From: an uncultured Psychrobacter sp.
Lineage (GTDB): Bacteria > Pseudomonadota > Gammaproteobacteria > Pseudomonadales > Moraxellaceae
Direction of reading: 5' to 3'
Length of the DNA: 64,000 bases
NCBI RefSeq assembly: GCF_947495825.1
Contig: NZ_CANMAH010000004.1
Span: 186,001-250,000, forward strand
Program-made: the position numbers and the translations under genes
Part shown: piece after piece, positions 1 to 9,110 of the stretch
How positions within the stretch are numbered: position 1 is the first letter of the stretch
Layout: each line of letters begins with the position of its first letter
Notes under the pieces: generated by a model
Database searches by the model: none
What the model saw: only the letters and a program-made list of their open reading frames with translations
Told to the model about the DNA's origin: nothing

Positions 1-1
1 T

Positions 2-805
2 GAGCGCTTTTTATCAGATGTCTTAGGGACACCTGAATTTAATAATCGTCACCAGTCTATCGAGTCGGCTTTTGAATACGGTAGCCGTGTAGGCGTTTGG
101 CGAGTGTTAGATGTTTTTAAAGAGTACGGTCTGCCCATTACCACTTTTACTTGTGCTTCTGCTGCCGAAAAGACACCACATATTATTGAGCGTGTTCTAG
201 AAGATGGGCATGAGGTGGCAAGCCACGGACTACGCTGGATCACTTATCAATATATGTATCGTGAGACAGAACGTGAGCACGTACGCCAAGCGACTGAAAT
301 CTTTAAACGCATGCTTGGTGATCAGCCTCTAGGCTGGTACACTGGACGTGATAGCCCCAATACGCGTGAGCTGGTCGCTGAACAAGGCGGCTATATCTAC
401 GACTCTGATTCCTACGCTGATGAGCTACCTTACTGGCTCAATGTTAAGGTAGAAGAAGGCAGCCAGCTTACCCGTAAGCCGCATCTGGTTATCCCTTATA
501 CGCTTGAAACCAACGATATGCGCTTTGCGTCGAGCCCTGGCTTTACCAACGCCGAACCCTTTTATCACTATCTAAAGGACAGCTTCGATACTTTATACGA
601 AGAAGGCGCACATACCCCCAAAATGCTAACCATCGGTTTGCACTGCCGCATTATCGGCCGCGCTGGCCGTATCACGGCGCTCAAACAATTTTTAAAGTAC
701 ATCACCAGTAAACCTGACGTTTGGGTATGTCGCCGCGATGAAATCGCTAAGCACTGGTATGAAAATCATCCAGCTACAGCAGATAATACTGCAAATTGGA
801 TGTAA
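2..805 (+). CDS. puuE: Polysaccharide deacetylase-family allantoinase, PuuE-like (5' end cut off)
   Basis: The frame is open to the left edge of the window, so the true start lies outside; the GTG at 104 is internal because the upstream codons continue the conserved family sequence (FEYGSRVGVWRVLDVF). The 267 visible residues belong to the NodB-like polysaccharide deacetylase fold, in the subgroup that includes cofactor-independent allantoinase PuuE: HEVASHGLRW carries the metal-site type His motif, followed by the YTGRDSPNTRELV and GLHCRIIGRAGR segments. PuuE opens the ring of allantoin to give allantoate in purine catabolism. It is followed directly by allE and allA, which act two and three steps later, and this context supports allantoinase over chitin or peptidoglycan deacetylase. 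The next enzyme, allantoate amidohydrolase, is not in the window. Confidence 0.85.
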   Translation, partial: ERFLSDVLGTPEFNNRHQSIESAFEYGSRVGVWRVLDVFKEYGLPITTFTCASAAEKTPHIIERVLEDGHEVASHGLRWITYQYMYRETEREHVRQATEIFKRMLGDQPLGWYTGRDSPNTRELVAEQGGYIYDSDSYADELPYWLNVKVEEGSQLTRKPHLVIPYTLETNDMRFASSPGFTNAEPFYHYLKDSFDTLYEEGAHTPKMLTIGLHCRIIGRAGRITALKQFLKYITSKPDVWVCRRDEIAKHWYENHPATADNTANWM

Positions 806-873
806 CCCTAAGTTCAGCTACCAATTTTAGACGTAAGTTCATTGCGGCACACAACTACCAAGGATTATTAACC

Positions 874-1707
874 ATGGCAACAAAAAGTACTTATTACGCA
901 CCAACTGGCGGATTGCCGCCACAAACACAACTTCTATCCGATCGCGCTATCTTCACCGAAGCTTATGCGATTATTCCCAAACGCGTCTTAACTGATATTG
1001 TGATTAGCTACCTGCCGTTTTGGGAAGGCATGCGCATGTGGGTGATTGCACGTCCACTAAGCGGTTTTTCGGAAACCTTCTCACAATACATCGTTGAAGT
1101 CGCGCCCAATGGTGGCTCTGACAAGCCTGAGCTAGATGCTAAAGCCGAAGCAGTATTGTTTGTCGTTGAAGGTGAGATGGATATTACCATTGAGGGCAAG
1201 GCGCATCATCTTGAAGCCGGTAGTTATGTATTCTTACCGCCAGCATGCAAATGGACGCTAAAAAACAACAGCGACAAGCACGTTAAATTTCATTGGATCC
1301 GTAAAGCTTATCAGTTTGTAGAGGGCATCGATGTGCCCGAACCTTTTGTGACCAGCGATCATGAGGTCGAAGCAATCGCGATGCCAGATACAGATGGCGT
1401 TTGGAAAACCACCAGATTTACCGAGCAGTCTGATATGCGTCACGACATGCATGTAAATATCGTGACCTTTGAGCCAGGCGGCGTGATTCCATTCGATGAA
1501 ACTCATGTGATGGAACATGGCCTGTATGTCCTAGAAGGTAAAGCTGTGTATCACTTAAACGCTGAATGGGTAGAAGTTGAAGCGGGTGACTTTATGTGGC
1601 TACGTGCATTTTGCCCACAGTCTTGTTACGCCGGCGGCCCTGGTCCCTTTAGATACTTACTATACAAAGACGTAAATAGACATATGCCGTTTATTCGTCC
1701 AGAATAA
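874..1707 (+). CDS. allE: (S)-ureidoglycine aminohydrolase
   Basis: AllE-type bicupin of 277 residues that releases ammonia from (S)-ureidoglycine to form (S)-ureidoglycolate. The N-terminal cupin lies at about residues 70-135 and the C-terminal, metal-binding cupin at about 190-255. The manganese ligands are visible as Glu209, His211 and His215 (ETHVMEH) with Gln249 (CPQSC); the 40-residue Glu-to-Gln spacing matches E. coli AllE. A longer frame opens with TTG at 796 inside the end of puuE, but ATG 874 has a ribosome site (AAGGAT, from about 859) and gives the family length and N-terminus (MATKSTYYAPTGGLP), so 874 is chosen. It is 68 nt downstream of puuE and 69 nt before allA, which suggests one operon. 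Confidence 0.92.
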   Translation: MATKSTYYAPTGGLPPQTQLLSDRAIFTEAYAIIPKRVLTDIVISYLPFWEGMRMWVIARPLSGFSETFSQYIVEVAPNGGSDKPELDAKAEAVLFVVEGEMDITIEGKAHHLEAGSYVFLPPACKWTLKNNSDKHVKFHWIRKAYQFVEGIDVPEPFVTSDHEVEAIAMPDTDGVWKTTRFTEQSDMRHDMHVNIVTFEPGGVIPFDETHVMEHGLYVLEGKAVYHLNAEWVEVEAGDFMWLRAFCPQSCYAGGPGPFRYLLYKDVNRHMPFIRPE

Positions 1708-1776
1708 TAAGTGATTCAGAATAGTAAATAACTCTACCAATTAACTGATATTGCTAACCTATAGTAAGGTGAATTC

Positions 1777-2331
1777 ATGAGCACAACAATCGTAACCAAA
1801 CCTTTGACTAAAGCTGATTTTGCGCCATATGGTAAGGTTATCGAACCTTATGATAAGGAAGAACAGACGTCTGATAATTGCTACTATATTAATAGGGGCT
1901 ACGCATGTCGCCACCATGCCATTGCTGAAGCTTCATTAGATGGGGGCACTGTGGGCATGAGTATCTTTCGTGCCAAAAAACGTGAGCTTCCTATCGCTTT
2001 ATCCGTAATGGAGTATCATCCGTTTGGCACGCAAGCATTCTTTTCGATGAATGGTCAGGACTACATTGTCGTTGTAGCGCCTGCGGGTAAGCCGCCTCAG
2101 TCTGCTGATGATTTAACCGTGTTTTATGCCAAGTCACATCAAGGCGTACAATACGACGCCAACGTCTGGCATCATCCATTATTAGCCCTTGGTTGTGACT
2201 CTGACTTTTTGGTTATTGACCGTATTAACGGTGAAGGTAATAATTGCTATGAGTTGGAAATAGACGATTGGCAAGTTCAGATTGAAATTGATCGTGAATC
2301 TGCCAGCGGAACTAAGAGCGAGCACAGTTAA
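1777..2331 (+). CDS. allA: Ureidoglycolate lyase
   Basis: AllA family, 184 residues. It splits ureidoglycolate into glyoxylate and urea, the last step of the ureide pathway encoded here. The family sequence runs from about residue 7 ([14 protein letters not shown]) to residue 160 ([18 protein letters not shown]). The C-terminal tail of about 20 residues ([18 protein letters not shown] onward) is somewhat longer than in the roughly 160-residue E. coli protein. The start has AAGGTGA 6-12 nt upstream. It is the third gene of puuE-allE-allA and is closed by the terminator at 2415-2443. Confidence 0.92.
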   Translation: MSTTIVTKPLTKADFAPYGKVIEPYDKEEQTSDNCYYINRGYACRHHAIAEASLDGGTVGMSIFRAKKRELPIALSVMEYHPFGTQAFFSMNGQDYIVVVAPAGKPPQSADDLTVFYAKSHQGVQYDANVWHHPLLALGCDSDFLVIDRINGEGNNCYELEIDDWQVQIEIDRESASGTKSEHS

Positions 2332-2414
2332 GTTTACGCTTAGCTGCTTTGTATTGGCCTTTCTTTAGCAAATTAACGACAAACAGTTTGTGTATTAAAT
2401 GAATGCTTATATAA

Positions 2415-2443
2415 AAAAGACAGCCGTCAATCGGGTGTCTTTT
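2415..2443 (+). terminator. Intrinsic terminator after allA
   Basis: AAAAGACA pairs with TGTCTTTT, and after one mismatch CCG pairs with CGG around a TCAAT loop. It is followed by a T-rich stretch. It lies 84 nt past the allA stop and before the DMT permease gene, so it should end the ureide operon. Confidence 0.75.
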
Positions 2444-2491
2444 CTTATTTTAAAACTGCCTTTGTCAATTAGACATTAAAAAGAGAACGAT

Positions 2492-3442
2492 ATGGCAAAC
2501 ACCAGTAGCATAATGTCAGCGCGACAATCATGGATAGGTACTATTCAAATTATTACCGCTGCCGTCTGCTGGGGTACGCTTGGCATATTTTCTACCTACC
2601 TCAACCAAAACGGCTTTAGTGGCTGGCAAATTACTATCTTGCGTATCGTAACCGCCGCCTTTCTTATTCTAGTTATGCTACCAAAGCTATGGCCCCATTT
2701 AATTAAGCTACGTCCAAAGCAGTGGCTAGGGCTGGCACTACAATCGTTGATTGGCGTACTGGGTATGTCGATCTGTTATTTTTTTGCTGTCATTTATGTC
2801 GGCGCTGGACCTGCAGTCGCGCTGCTTTATACCGCGCCTGTTTTTAGCCTGTTGTTTTCTGCCTTTTTGCTAAATGAGTCTATTACTCGGCAGTCGGCAC
2901 TACTGGCTTTGATGGCGGTATTTGGTGTGGGATTAACGATGCTTGGGGATGAAGCGCAAGTCAACTGGGGTATCGCGCTTGGGCTGCTATCTGGCGTGTG
3001 TTATTCGCTTTATGGCGTACTTGGCAAGCGCGCGATGCACTATGCCCACCCTGCTCCCTTAGTGTTTTTTACCTCCATTATTATCAGCGCCAGCGTGTTG
3101 CTATTACTACCCGAGACCTATCATACTTATGAGCAGCTACTAACTTTGCCGCTGCATACGTGGGGCTATGCGTTAGGGTTGTCTTTAATTGGCACAGTGG
3201 TACCATTTGCGCTTTATATGAAAGCGTTAGAAAAACTCCCTGCCACACGCGCATCAGTCTTTACTATCTTTGAGCCGTTGACTGCCATTGCCTTGGCGCT
3301 ACTACTACTACACCAGTCACTATCATGGATTCAATATATAGGCGTGGTACTTATTCTGTTAGCAGCTCTATTAAATGCTATGTTAAATGGTACGACCACT
3401 CGCATACCACGCTGGCTCAGACGACGACCAAAACCTTCTTAG
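2492..3442 (+). CDS. EamA/DMT-superfamily permease
   Basis: A 316-residue inner-membrane protein with two EamA repeats (about residues 14-145 and 155-290) and ten predicted membrane spans, the usual layout of drug/metabolite exporters of the RhaT/EamA group. The first repeat begins with the typical AAVCWGTLGIFS and the second with GIALGLLSGVCYSLYGVLGK. The C-terminus ends in a basic RRRPKPS tail. The start follows AAGAGAACGAT. Substrate cannot be told from sequence. The terminator upstream (2415-2443) makes it probably a separate transcription unit from allA, although position next to ureide genes leaves a role in exporting or importing a metabolite of that pathway possible. Confidence 0.85.
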   Translation: MANTSSIMSARQSWIGTIQIITAAVCWGTLGIFSTYLNQNGFSGWQITILRIVTAAFLILVMLPKLWPHLIKLRPKQWLGLALQSLIGVLGMSICYFFAVIYVGAGPAVALLYTAPVFSLLFSAFLLNESITRQSALLALMAVFGVGLTMLGDEAQVNWGIALGLLSGVCYSLYGVLGKRAMHYAHPAPLVFFTSIIISASVLLLLPETYHTYEQLLTLPLHTWGYALGLSLIGTVVPFALYMKALEKLPATRASVFTIFEPLTAIALALLLLHQSLSWIQYIGVVLILLAALLNAMLNGTTTRIPRWLRRRPKPS

Positions 3443-3496
3443 CGAAACAAAAGCCTTAGTGAAAAACTAGCTTAAAAAGTAGCGTAAAAAACGAAT

Positions 3497-3534
3497 AAAA
3501 CCCCAACCATGATGTCATCGTTGGGGCTATTATT
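3497..3534. terminator. Bidirectional terminator between DMT permease and ABC importer
   Basis: CCCCAAC (3501-3507) pairs with GTTGGGG (3520-3526); inside it ATGA can pair with TCAT. On the minus strand the stem is followed by TTTTATT; on the plus strand by CTATTATTT. It sits between two convergent genes and can serve both. Confidence 0.8.
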
Positions 3535-3593
3535 TACGTAAAGGCTTATTTAAAAGTCACGGATTTGCGCTATACAACGTCTATTTGGCCCTA

Positions 3594-4337
3594 TTACTGC
3601 TCAATACGCTGCAAAAACGCTTGCGTGCGAGGATGCGTTGAGTCTTCAAATAACTGCTTGGCACTGCCTTCTTCGACCACATGCCCATCTTCAATCAAGA
3701 CCACATGATCGGCCACATCACGCGCAAAGTTAATCTCATGCGTCACGACCACCATCGTCCAACCTTCAGAGGCCAGCTGTTTCATCGTTTCAAGCACGTC
3801 TTGCACCAGCTCTGGATCAAGTGCAGAAGTTGGTTCATCAAACAGCAATAATGATGGCTCGATCGCCAGCGCCCGCGCGATACCGATACGCTGCTGCTGA
3901 CCACCAGATAACTGAAACGGATAAAGATCCGCCTTGTCCGATAGTCCAACCTTCTTTAACAATTCTAAAGCCTGTTCGCGAGCTTGCGCTTTGCTCTGAC
4001 CTTGCACGATAGTCGGTCCGAGCATTAAGTTTTCAATCGCGGTTTTATGCGGAAACAAATTATACGACTGAAACACCATGCCAGACTTGCGTTGTAGTGC
4101 CAGCAGCGCTTTTTTCTTAGGCTTGGTAGCAAAATCAACCGTCAAGCTGTCATCATCAAAAGCAATAATACCTTGATCGGGTATCTCTAGCGCATTTAAG
4201 CAGCGCAAAAAGGTGGTCTTACCAGACCCTGATGGCCCGAGTATCACCACCACCTTACCTTTTTCGATGGTCAAGTCGATGCCTTTTAGCACTTGATTAT
4301 GACCAAAGGCTTTGTGAATATTAGTGACTTGAATCAT
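3594..4337 (-). CDS. Polar amino-acid ABC transporter ATP-binding protein (GlnQ/TcyN type)
   Basis: ATPase of 247 residues. Walker A is GPSGSGKTT (34-42), the signature LSGGQ is at 143-147 and Walker B LLLFDEP at 163-169, followed by the D-loop SALD and the switch His in VVVTHE. It powers import through the adjacent permease. The closest recognisable group is the PAAT family that includes GlnQ, ArtP and the cystine ATPase TcyN. It is the third gene of an SBP-permease-ATPase operon on the minus strand, starting 54 nt after the permease stop. The substrate is probably a polar amino acid, possibly cystine; this is inference from overall resemblance. Confidence 0.88.
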   Translation of the reverse strand: MIQVTNIHKAFGHNQVLKGIDLTIEKGKVVVILGPSGSGKTTFLRCLNALEIPDQGIIAFDDDSLTVDFATKPKKKALLALQRKSGMVFQSYNLFPHKTAIENLMLGPTIVQGQSKAQAREQALELLKKVGLSDKADLYPFQLSGGQQQRIGIARALAIEPSLLLFDEPTSALDPELVQDVLETMKQLASEGWTMVVVTHEINFARDVADHVVLIEDGHVVEEGSAKQLFEDSTHPRTQAFLQRIEQ

Positions 4338-4391
4338 AGAGGTTCCTGTTGTGCTAATAATACTAAAACTGCTGATGAATGAGTCGATGAA

Positions 4392-5129
4392 CTACTTAGC
4401 CACGTAACGATCAAGCCTAGTTTCAAGCTTACCTTGAATAAAGGTCAAGAATAGGCAGATACCCCAGTAAATAAACGCCGCTTCGGTATAGACCAGCATA
4501 AACTCGTAATTACGTGCGGTGATAATTTGGGCTTCTTTAAACAACTCTGTAACCAGCACCAATGAGGCCAGAGAAGTGTCTTTTACCAGACTGATAAAGG
4601 TATTGGATAACGGTGGTACCGATACCCGTAGCGCTTGCGGCAAAATGACATGCCGAAAGGTCTGCAAGTATGTCAAACCGACGGTCGAGCCTGCTTCCCA
4701 TTGGCCTTTTGGAATCGACAAAATCGAGGCACGCACCGTCTCCGACGCATAAGCACCAATATTCAATGAAAAAGCAATAATCGCTGAAGGAAATGGATCG
4801 AGCTTGACCCCAACGCTTGGCAGGCCATAAAAGATAATAAATAGCTGCACCAGCATCGGTGTACCGCGAATGGCGGAAACATAAATGCGAGCAAGTCTAT
4901 AGATAATCTTATGGAACCAGCCTGTCCGCGGTACAATACGAATGAGCGCGACTGTCAGCGCAATCACCATACCAATAGCAAATGATATCAATGCCAGCGG
5001 TATCGAATAATAGATACCGCCTTTGAGCATTGGCCAAAATGAATTGATGACGATTTGCGCCCGATCAGGGCTCATAAACGGCAATAATGCCAATAGATCA
5101 GCTAACACCGACGTTATAGAAGCTAGCAT
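4392..5129 (-). CDS. Polar amino-acid ABC transporter permease (GlnP/TcyL type)
   Basis: Inner-membrane permease of 245 residues with about five spans. The cytoplasmic EAA loop that docks the ATPase is clear ([20 protein letters not shown]). The segment [18 protein letters not shown] is typical of the HisM/GlnP/TcyL family. Its start codon shares one base with the stop codon of the binding-protein gene (TAATG at 5127-5131), which implies translational coupling. The N-terminal first 30 residues precede the first span and resemble those of the cystine permease TcyL; assignment to cystine rather than another polar amino acid is tentative. Confidence 0.87.
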   Translation of the reverse strand: MLASITSVLADLLALLPFMSPDRAQIVINSFWPMLKGGIYYSIPLALISFAIGMVIALTVALIRIVPRTGWFHKIIYRLARIYVSAIRGTPMLVQLFIIFYGLPSVGVKLDPFPSAIIAFSLNIGAYASETVRASILSIPKGQWEAGSTVGLTYLQTFRHVILPQALRVSVPPLSNTFISLVKDTSLASLVLVTELFKEAQIITARNYEFMLVYTEAAFIYWGICLFLTFIQGKLETRLDRYVAK

Positions 5130-5965
5130 TATTTTTGTTGGCTTATATCAGCACCAAAGAACTCTTCGCTAAGCTCAGTTAACGTGCCATCCGCTTGCAA
5201 CTCACCCATGGCTTCATTCAGTTTTTCCACGACAGCATCATTACCTTTTAATAGTATCAAACCTGAACCACGCTGCTCACTTTTTGGTGCAACCAGTTTA
5301 ATCTCTAAGCCACTATCTGGGAATTTTTTGAGATAGTCTAGTACAGCAAGTTGGTCATTCATCGTAAAGTCAGCACGGTCTTGCTTTACTAGCTGAATCG
5401 CTTGCGCCATCCCATCGACAGGGACGATTTCTGCTTCATAGCGCTCTGCCATTTCACCATAGTTACTGCTTAATGATTGCGCACTACGCAATCCCTTTAA
5501 TGCCTCCCATGAGCTATAACGATTGTCATCGGTTGCAGCTAAGACTACAGCACCTGACCAGCTATAAGGCTGAGCGAGGTCATACTTCGCTTGGCGCTCA
5601 GGTGTCGTCAAGCTCACTTGGTTGGCAACTATATCAAAACGCTCAGAATCAAGACCTGCCAGCATCGCATCCCACTGGGTTTCTTTAAATTCGACATCGA
5701 CGCCTAGCTTGTCAGCGACTGCGCGAGTCACTTCGACATCGTAGCCAGTTAGCTGTCCGCTTTCATCATGATAAGTAAACGGAGGATAGGTGCCTTCTGT
5801 ACCAACGTTGATCGTACCGCCATTGTTAATACGTTGTAGCAAATCAGAACCTTCCGCTGCAGCAGTATCAGTAGCACTGGTTTCTGCTTCATTGGTAGTA
5901 GACTGACCACAAGCAGCAAGCAATACAGTACTGGCGGCGAGGGCTAAAAGATTACGACGTTTCAT
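5129..5965 (-). CDS. Polar amino-acid ABC transporter substrate-binding lipoprotein
   Basis: Family 3 solute-binding protein, 278 residues. A short signal peptide ends in a lipobox (LLAAC), with Cys19 as the lipid anchor, followed by a Ser/Thr/Ala/Glu-rich linker to about residue 40. The mature domain begins [19 protein letters not shown] and continues with [18 protein letters not shown] and [19 protein letters not shown], hallmarks of the FliY/TcyJ/GlnH group. It captures the substrate outside the inner membrane for the permease encoded next. A cystine-type substrate is the best guess. The gene heads the operon; its promoter should lie in the 272-nt AT-rich spacer toward hutC, where no clear hexamers could be fixed. 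Confidence 0.88.
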   Translation of the reverse strand: MKRRNLLALAASTVLLAACGQSTTNEAETSATDTAAAEGSDLLQRINNGGTINVGTEGTYPPFTYHDESGQLTGYDVEVTRAVADKLGVDVEFKETQWDAMLAGLDSERFDIVANQVSLTTPERQAKYDLAQPYSWSGAVVLAATDDNRYSSWEALKGLRSAQSLSSNYGEMAERYEAEIVPVDGMAQAIQLVKQDRADFTMNDQLAVLDYLKKFPDSGLEIKLVAPKSEQRGSGLILLKGNDAVVEKLNEAMGELQADGTLTELSEEFFGADISQQK

Positions 5966-6237
5966 AAGGCGTCCTTATAAGGTGAATAAGTAATGTAATG
6001 AGCGGACCAAGTTAGACAAACTATAAATTATATATTGCTTTGGCTGCCCGATTTGAGGATATTATCTGCATCTTTCAATACTATTTTATAGTATTTTTTT
6101 ATAATAAGCTTTTTGCATTCAAATTTTATCTAGTAAAAACAAACTTCAATGGTTGATAAGCGTCTGCTATCTCTTACTTATAGTATGGCAAATTGGTAAG
6201 AATAACCGTACAAAAACAGTGAGCATACGTAAGATTG

Positions 6238-7005
6238 TTACAGCTCACCAGAGAACTGATAGCGATCGCCTGCGTGCCACATCTTGACAAAAGTCAGTAC
6301 CCGTCCTGCTGAGTAAGTCTGACGACGTAGCACTAACGTCGGTGACTGCGGAGCAATCTGTAGCGCACAAGCGATCTCATCAGGTGCTGATAAGGCTCGA
6401 ATGGTATAGTTACCGCGCTCAAGTGGACTTTTGGCAATCAGATAGTCGCTGGTATTCACCACACTAAAATCTTGCTCAATGAACTCTGGCACTTTTGTCG
6501 CATCGACCCAGCGCTCCTCAAACTGTATGGGCTGACCATCAGCGAAATGAATGATTTTTACTTCGTATAATACAGCCGGCTCAGCACTCTCAATTTTATT
6601 TGAATCAGCGCTCTTAGAATTAGAAGACACAACTATTTCTTCAATATCAAACTTACGGCGCATCTCATTATCTAACATGCTTGCGGTGATCGCACGTTTG
6701 CTCACCACTTGTGCCTGATAATCGCGGTTGGCTGATTTTAAATCTTGCGCGATATTACGCACTTCTACAAAAGTATGATTGAACTGCTGCTGAGCGACAA
6801 ACGTCCCTGACCCTTGCCTGCGCTCTAATACTCGCTCCTCGCTTAGCTCTTTTAGCGCGCGGTTGACCGTCATGCGCGATACCTCAAACTCTTCTGCCAA
6901 TGCCATTTCGGTGGAGATAGCCTCGCCCGCCTGCCATTTTCCAGAATGGATGTTATCCAATATGGCGTTTTTAATCCGTTGATATGCTGGAACTGATTTT
7001 GTCAT
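6238..7005 (-). CDS. hutC: Histidine utilisation repressor, GntR/HutC family
   Basis: Transcriptional repressor of 255 residues. The winged-helix GntR domain is at about residues 5-72 (YQRIKNAILDNIHSGKW, then MALAEEFEVSRMTVNRALKEL) and the UTRA ligand domain at about 90-250. HutC repressors respond to urocanate. The frame extends to TTG 7050, and ATGs lie at 7026 and 7005; ATG 7005 is chosen because AAGGTGAAG sits 8 nt upstream and the length then matches the family (about 250). The gene is divergent from hutU, and the spacer holds the operator TTGTATATACAA at 7200-7211, so it probably represses both directions. Confidence 0.9.
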   Translation of the reverse strand: MTKSVPAYQRIKNAILDNIHSGKWQAGEAISTEMALAEEFEVSRMTVNRALKELSEERVLERRQGSGTFVAQQQFNHTFVEVRNIAQDLKSANRDYQAQVVSKRAITASMLDNEMRRKFDIEEIVVSSNSKSADSNKIESAEPAVLYEVKIIHFADGQPIQFEERWVDATKVPEFIEQDFSVVNTSDYLIAKSPLERGNYTIRALSAPDEIACALQIAPQSPTLVLRRQTYSAGRVLTFVKMWHAGDRYQFSGEL

Positions 7006-7171
7006 GTCACGCTTCACCTTTGTCATGCTTGTCTCTGCTGTTGATTTCAACTATGCGACTATGCAGCTATGAAAGTGCTGACATAATATCATGACCATTA
7101 TCACAATCACCATGAGAACAACCTATCTAACCGAGCAATCTTAAAATAATTCAGCGACTTTTAAAAAAACA

Positions 7172-7199
7172 CTTGCATGAAAAAATAATCTTTGATAAT
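7172..7199 (+). promoter_or_regulatory. Candidate hutU promoter
   Basis: A GATAAT hexamer at 7194-7199 fits a -10 box, with TTGCAT at 7173-7178 as a possible -35 (15 bp spacer; shifting to CTTGCA gives 16). The HutC-type operator begins at the base after the -10, so bound repressor would block RNA polymerase. Promoter assignment is by eye only. Confidence 0.4.
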
Positions 7200-7211
7200 T
7201 TGTATATACAA
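7200..7211. promoter_or_regulatory. HutC operator
   Basis: Perfect 12-bp palindrome TTGTATATACAA. It contains the TGTA-N2-TACA core known for HutC sites in Pseudomonas and lies in the 304-nt spacer between divergent hutC and hutU, 98 nt before the hutU start. Confidence 0.8.
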
Positions 7212-7309
7212 CTTATTAAACACTCCCAATATTATCGCTAAATGCCTCGCAAATAGACCACGTAAATACGCAGCGTAAATAAGCGACGCACACTCAAAAG
7301 GATCTGTTC

Positions 7310-9043
7310 ATGACTATTGCCAAGGAAACCACTACAGACAATACCCATAAGGCAAACACCTTTACCCGCCGTGATGAAAGCCGTGATATCGCCGCGCCAA
7401 CTGGCAGTACGCTACATTGTAAAAGCTGGCTGACCGAAGCGCCTTATCGCATGATTCAAAACAACCTGCACCCTGATGTGGCCGAAAACCCAAAGAGCCT
7501 AGTCGTCTATGGCGGGATTGGCCGCGCCGCCCGTAACTGGGAAAGCTATGATCAAATCCTCGCCTCTCTTAAAGAGTTAGAAGACGATGAGACCCTACTC
7601 GTGCAATCAGGCAAACCAGTTGGCGTCTTTCAAACTCATGAAAATGCGCCGCGTGTATTGATCGCCAACTCCAACCTCGTCCCGCGCTGGGCCACATGGG
7701 AGCATTTCAACGAGCTTGATCGTAAAGACTTATTTATGTACGGTCAGATGACCGCTGGTAGCTGGATTTATATTGGCACCCAAGGCATCGTCCAAGGCAC
7801 TTATGAGACCTTTGTCGAAGCAGGTCGCCAGCATTATGATGGAGACTGGAGCGGACGCTGGATTTTGACTGCTGGTCTTGGCGGTATGGGCGGCGCGCAG
7901 CCATTGGCCGCAAGCTTTGCTGGTGCGACCTCTTTAAACATCGAATGCCAGCAATCCAGTATTGATTTTCGTTTGCGCACCGGTTACGTCGACAAGCAAG
8001 CCGACAATCTTGACCATGCTTATGAGCTGATCAAGCAGCATACCGCTGCTGGTGAAGCTGTCTCTATTGCGTTACTTGGTAACGCCGCAGATATCTTGCC
8101 TGAGATGGTCAAGCGTGCGAACGCAGGCGAGATAAAACCTGACTTAGTTACTGACCAAACCTCTGCTCACGACTTAATCAATGGCTACTTGCCAAGTGGC
8201 TGGAGCGTTGATGAGTGGAAAGCAGCACAAGAAAACCCAGAGCAACACGCGGCATTGAGCAAAGCTGCTGCCGCCTCTTGTGCCGTACACGTACAGGCCA
8301 TGCTGGATCTACAAGACATGGGAATCCCTGCCACTGATTATGGCAATAACATCCGCCAAGTGGCCTTTGATGAAGGGGTAAAAGACGCTTTTAATTTCCC
8401 AGGTTTTGTCCCCGCTTATGTACGTCCGCTGTTTTGCCAAGGTAAAGGGCCGTTTCGCTGGGTGGCGCTATCAGGTGATCCAGAAGATATCTATAAAACT
8501 GATCAAAAAATCAAAGAGCTGTTCCCTGAAAACACCCACGTGCATCGCTGGCTGGATATGGCAAAAGAGCGTATTCAATTTCAAGGCTTGCCTGCCCGCA
8601 TTTGCTGGTTAGGTTTGGGTGAGCGTGACAAAGCAGGACTTGCCTTTAACGAGATGGTCAAAAACGGTGAGCTCAAAGGCCCTATCGTTATCGGCCGTGA
8701 CCATTTGGACACCGGCTCTGTTGCCAGCCCAAACCGTGAAACCGAGAGTATGAAAGATGGCTCAGATGCGGTGTCGGATTGGGCGCTATTAAACGGCATG
8801 CTCAATGTCGCAGGCGGCGCCACTTGGGTGTCCCTCCATCATGGCGGCGGCGTGGGCATGGGCTACTCGCAGCACTCTGGCATGGTCATCGTCGCCGATG
8901 GCACAGATAGCGCAGCCAAGCGCTTGGCGCGCGTACTGGTCAATGATTGCGGCTCAGGGGTGATGCGTCATGCCGATGCCGGCTACGAGCTGGCGATCAA
9001 AACCGCCAAGGACTATGGTTTAAATCTGCCGATGATTAAATAG
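7310..9043 (+). CDS. hutU: Urocanate hydratase
   Basis: HutU converts urocanate to imidazolone propionate with tightly bound NAD+, the second step of histidine catabolism, in the cytoplasm. The 577 residues are about 20 longer than the Pseudomonas enzyme, the excess being an N-terminal extension (residues 1-25, Thr/Asn-rich). Family landmarks: [17 protein letters not shown], the nucleotide-binding [14 protein letters not shown], the active-site region [20 protein letters not shown], and [13 protein letters not shown] near the end. AAGGATCTG precedes the ATG. It is the first gene of the plus-strand hut operon under the HutC operator. A hairpin (9052-9082) follows its stop. Confidence 0.97.
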   Translation: MTIAKETTTDNTHKANTFTRRDESRDIAAPTGSTLHCKSWLTEAPYRMIQNNLHPDVAENPKSLVVYGGIGRAARNWESYDQILASLKELEDDETLLVQSGKPVGVFQTHENAPRVLIANSNLVPRWATWEHFNELDRKDLFMYGQMTAGSWIYIGTQGIVQGTYETFVEAGRQHYDGDWSGRWILTAGLGGMGGAQPLAASFAGATSLNIECQQSSIDFRLRTGYVDKQADNLDHAYELIKQHTAAGEAVSIALLGNAADILPEMVKRANAGEIKPDLVTDQTSAHDLINGYLPSGWSVDEWKAAQENPEQHAALSKAAAASCAVHVQAMLDLQDMGIPATDYGNNIRQVAFDEGVKDAFNFPGFVPAYVRPLFCQGKGPFRWVALSGDPEDIYKTDQKIKELFPENTHVHRWLDMAKERIQFQGLPARICWLGLGERDKAGLAFNEMVKNGELKGPIVIGRDHLDTGSVASPNRETESMKDGSDAVSDWALLNGMLNVAGGATWVSLHHGGGVGMGYSQHSGMVIVADGTDSAAKRLARVLVNDCGSGVMRHADAGYELAIKTAKDYGLNLPMIK

Positions 9044-9051
9044 CTTGCTCC

Positions 9052-9082
9052 TGTCCTTATATGCTCAAATGATATAAGGACA
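9052..9082 (+). other. Hairpin between hutU and the YjiH-family gene
   Basis: TGTCCTTATAT (9052-9062) pairs perfectly with ATATAAGGACA (9072-9082) across a 9-nt loop. No T-run follows, so it is more likely an mRNA-processing or stability element inside the operon than a terminator. Confidence 0.55.
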
Positions 9083-9110
9083 TCATCAACACTTTATCAA
9101 GGACGATAAT

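Noticed and set aside
104..805. GTG 104 as the start of the first gene
   Set aside because: The upstream codons from position 2 continue the conserved family sequence, so the gene is simply cut by the window edge.
796..873. TTG-initiated extension of allE
   Set aside because: It overlaps puuE and adds 26 residues absent from the family, and a good ribosome site precedes ATG 874.
3594..5965. ABC importer as the histidine transporter of the hut operon
   Set aside because: It has its own unit beyond hutC, no HutC-type palindrome upstream, and resembles cystine/glutamine importers.
6077..6100. AT hairpin with T-run between hutC and the ABC operon
   Set aside because: The 7-bp stem has one G-C pair and the T-run points to the plus strand, where no gene ends.
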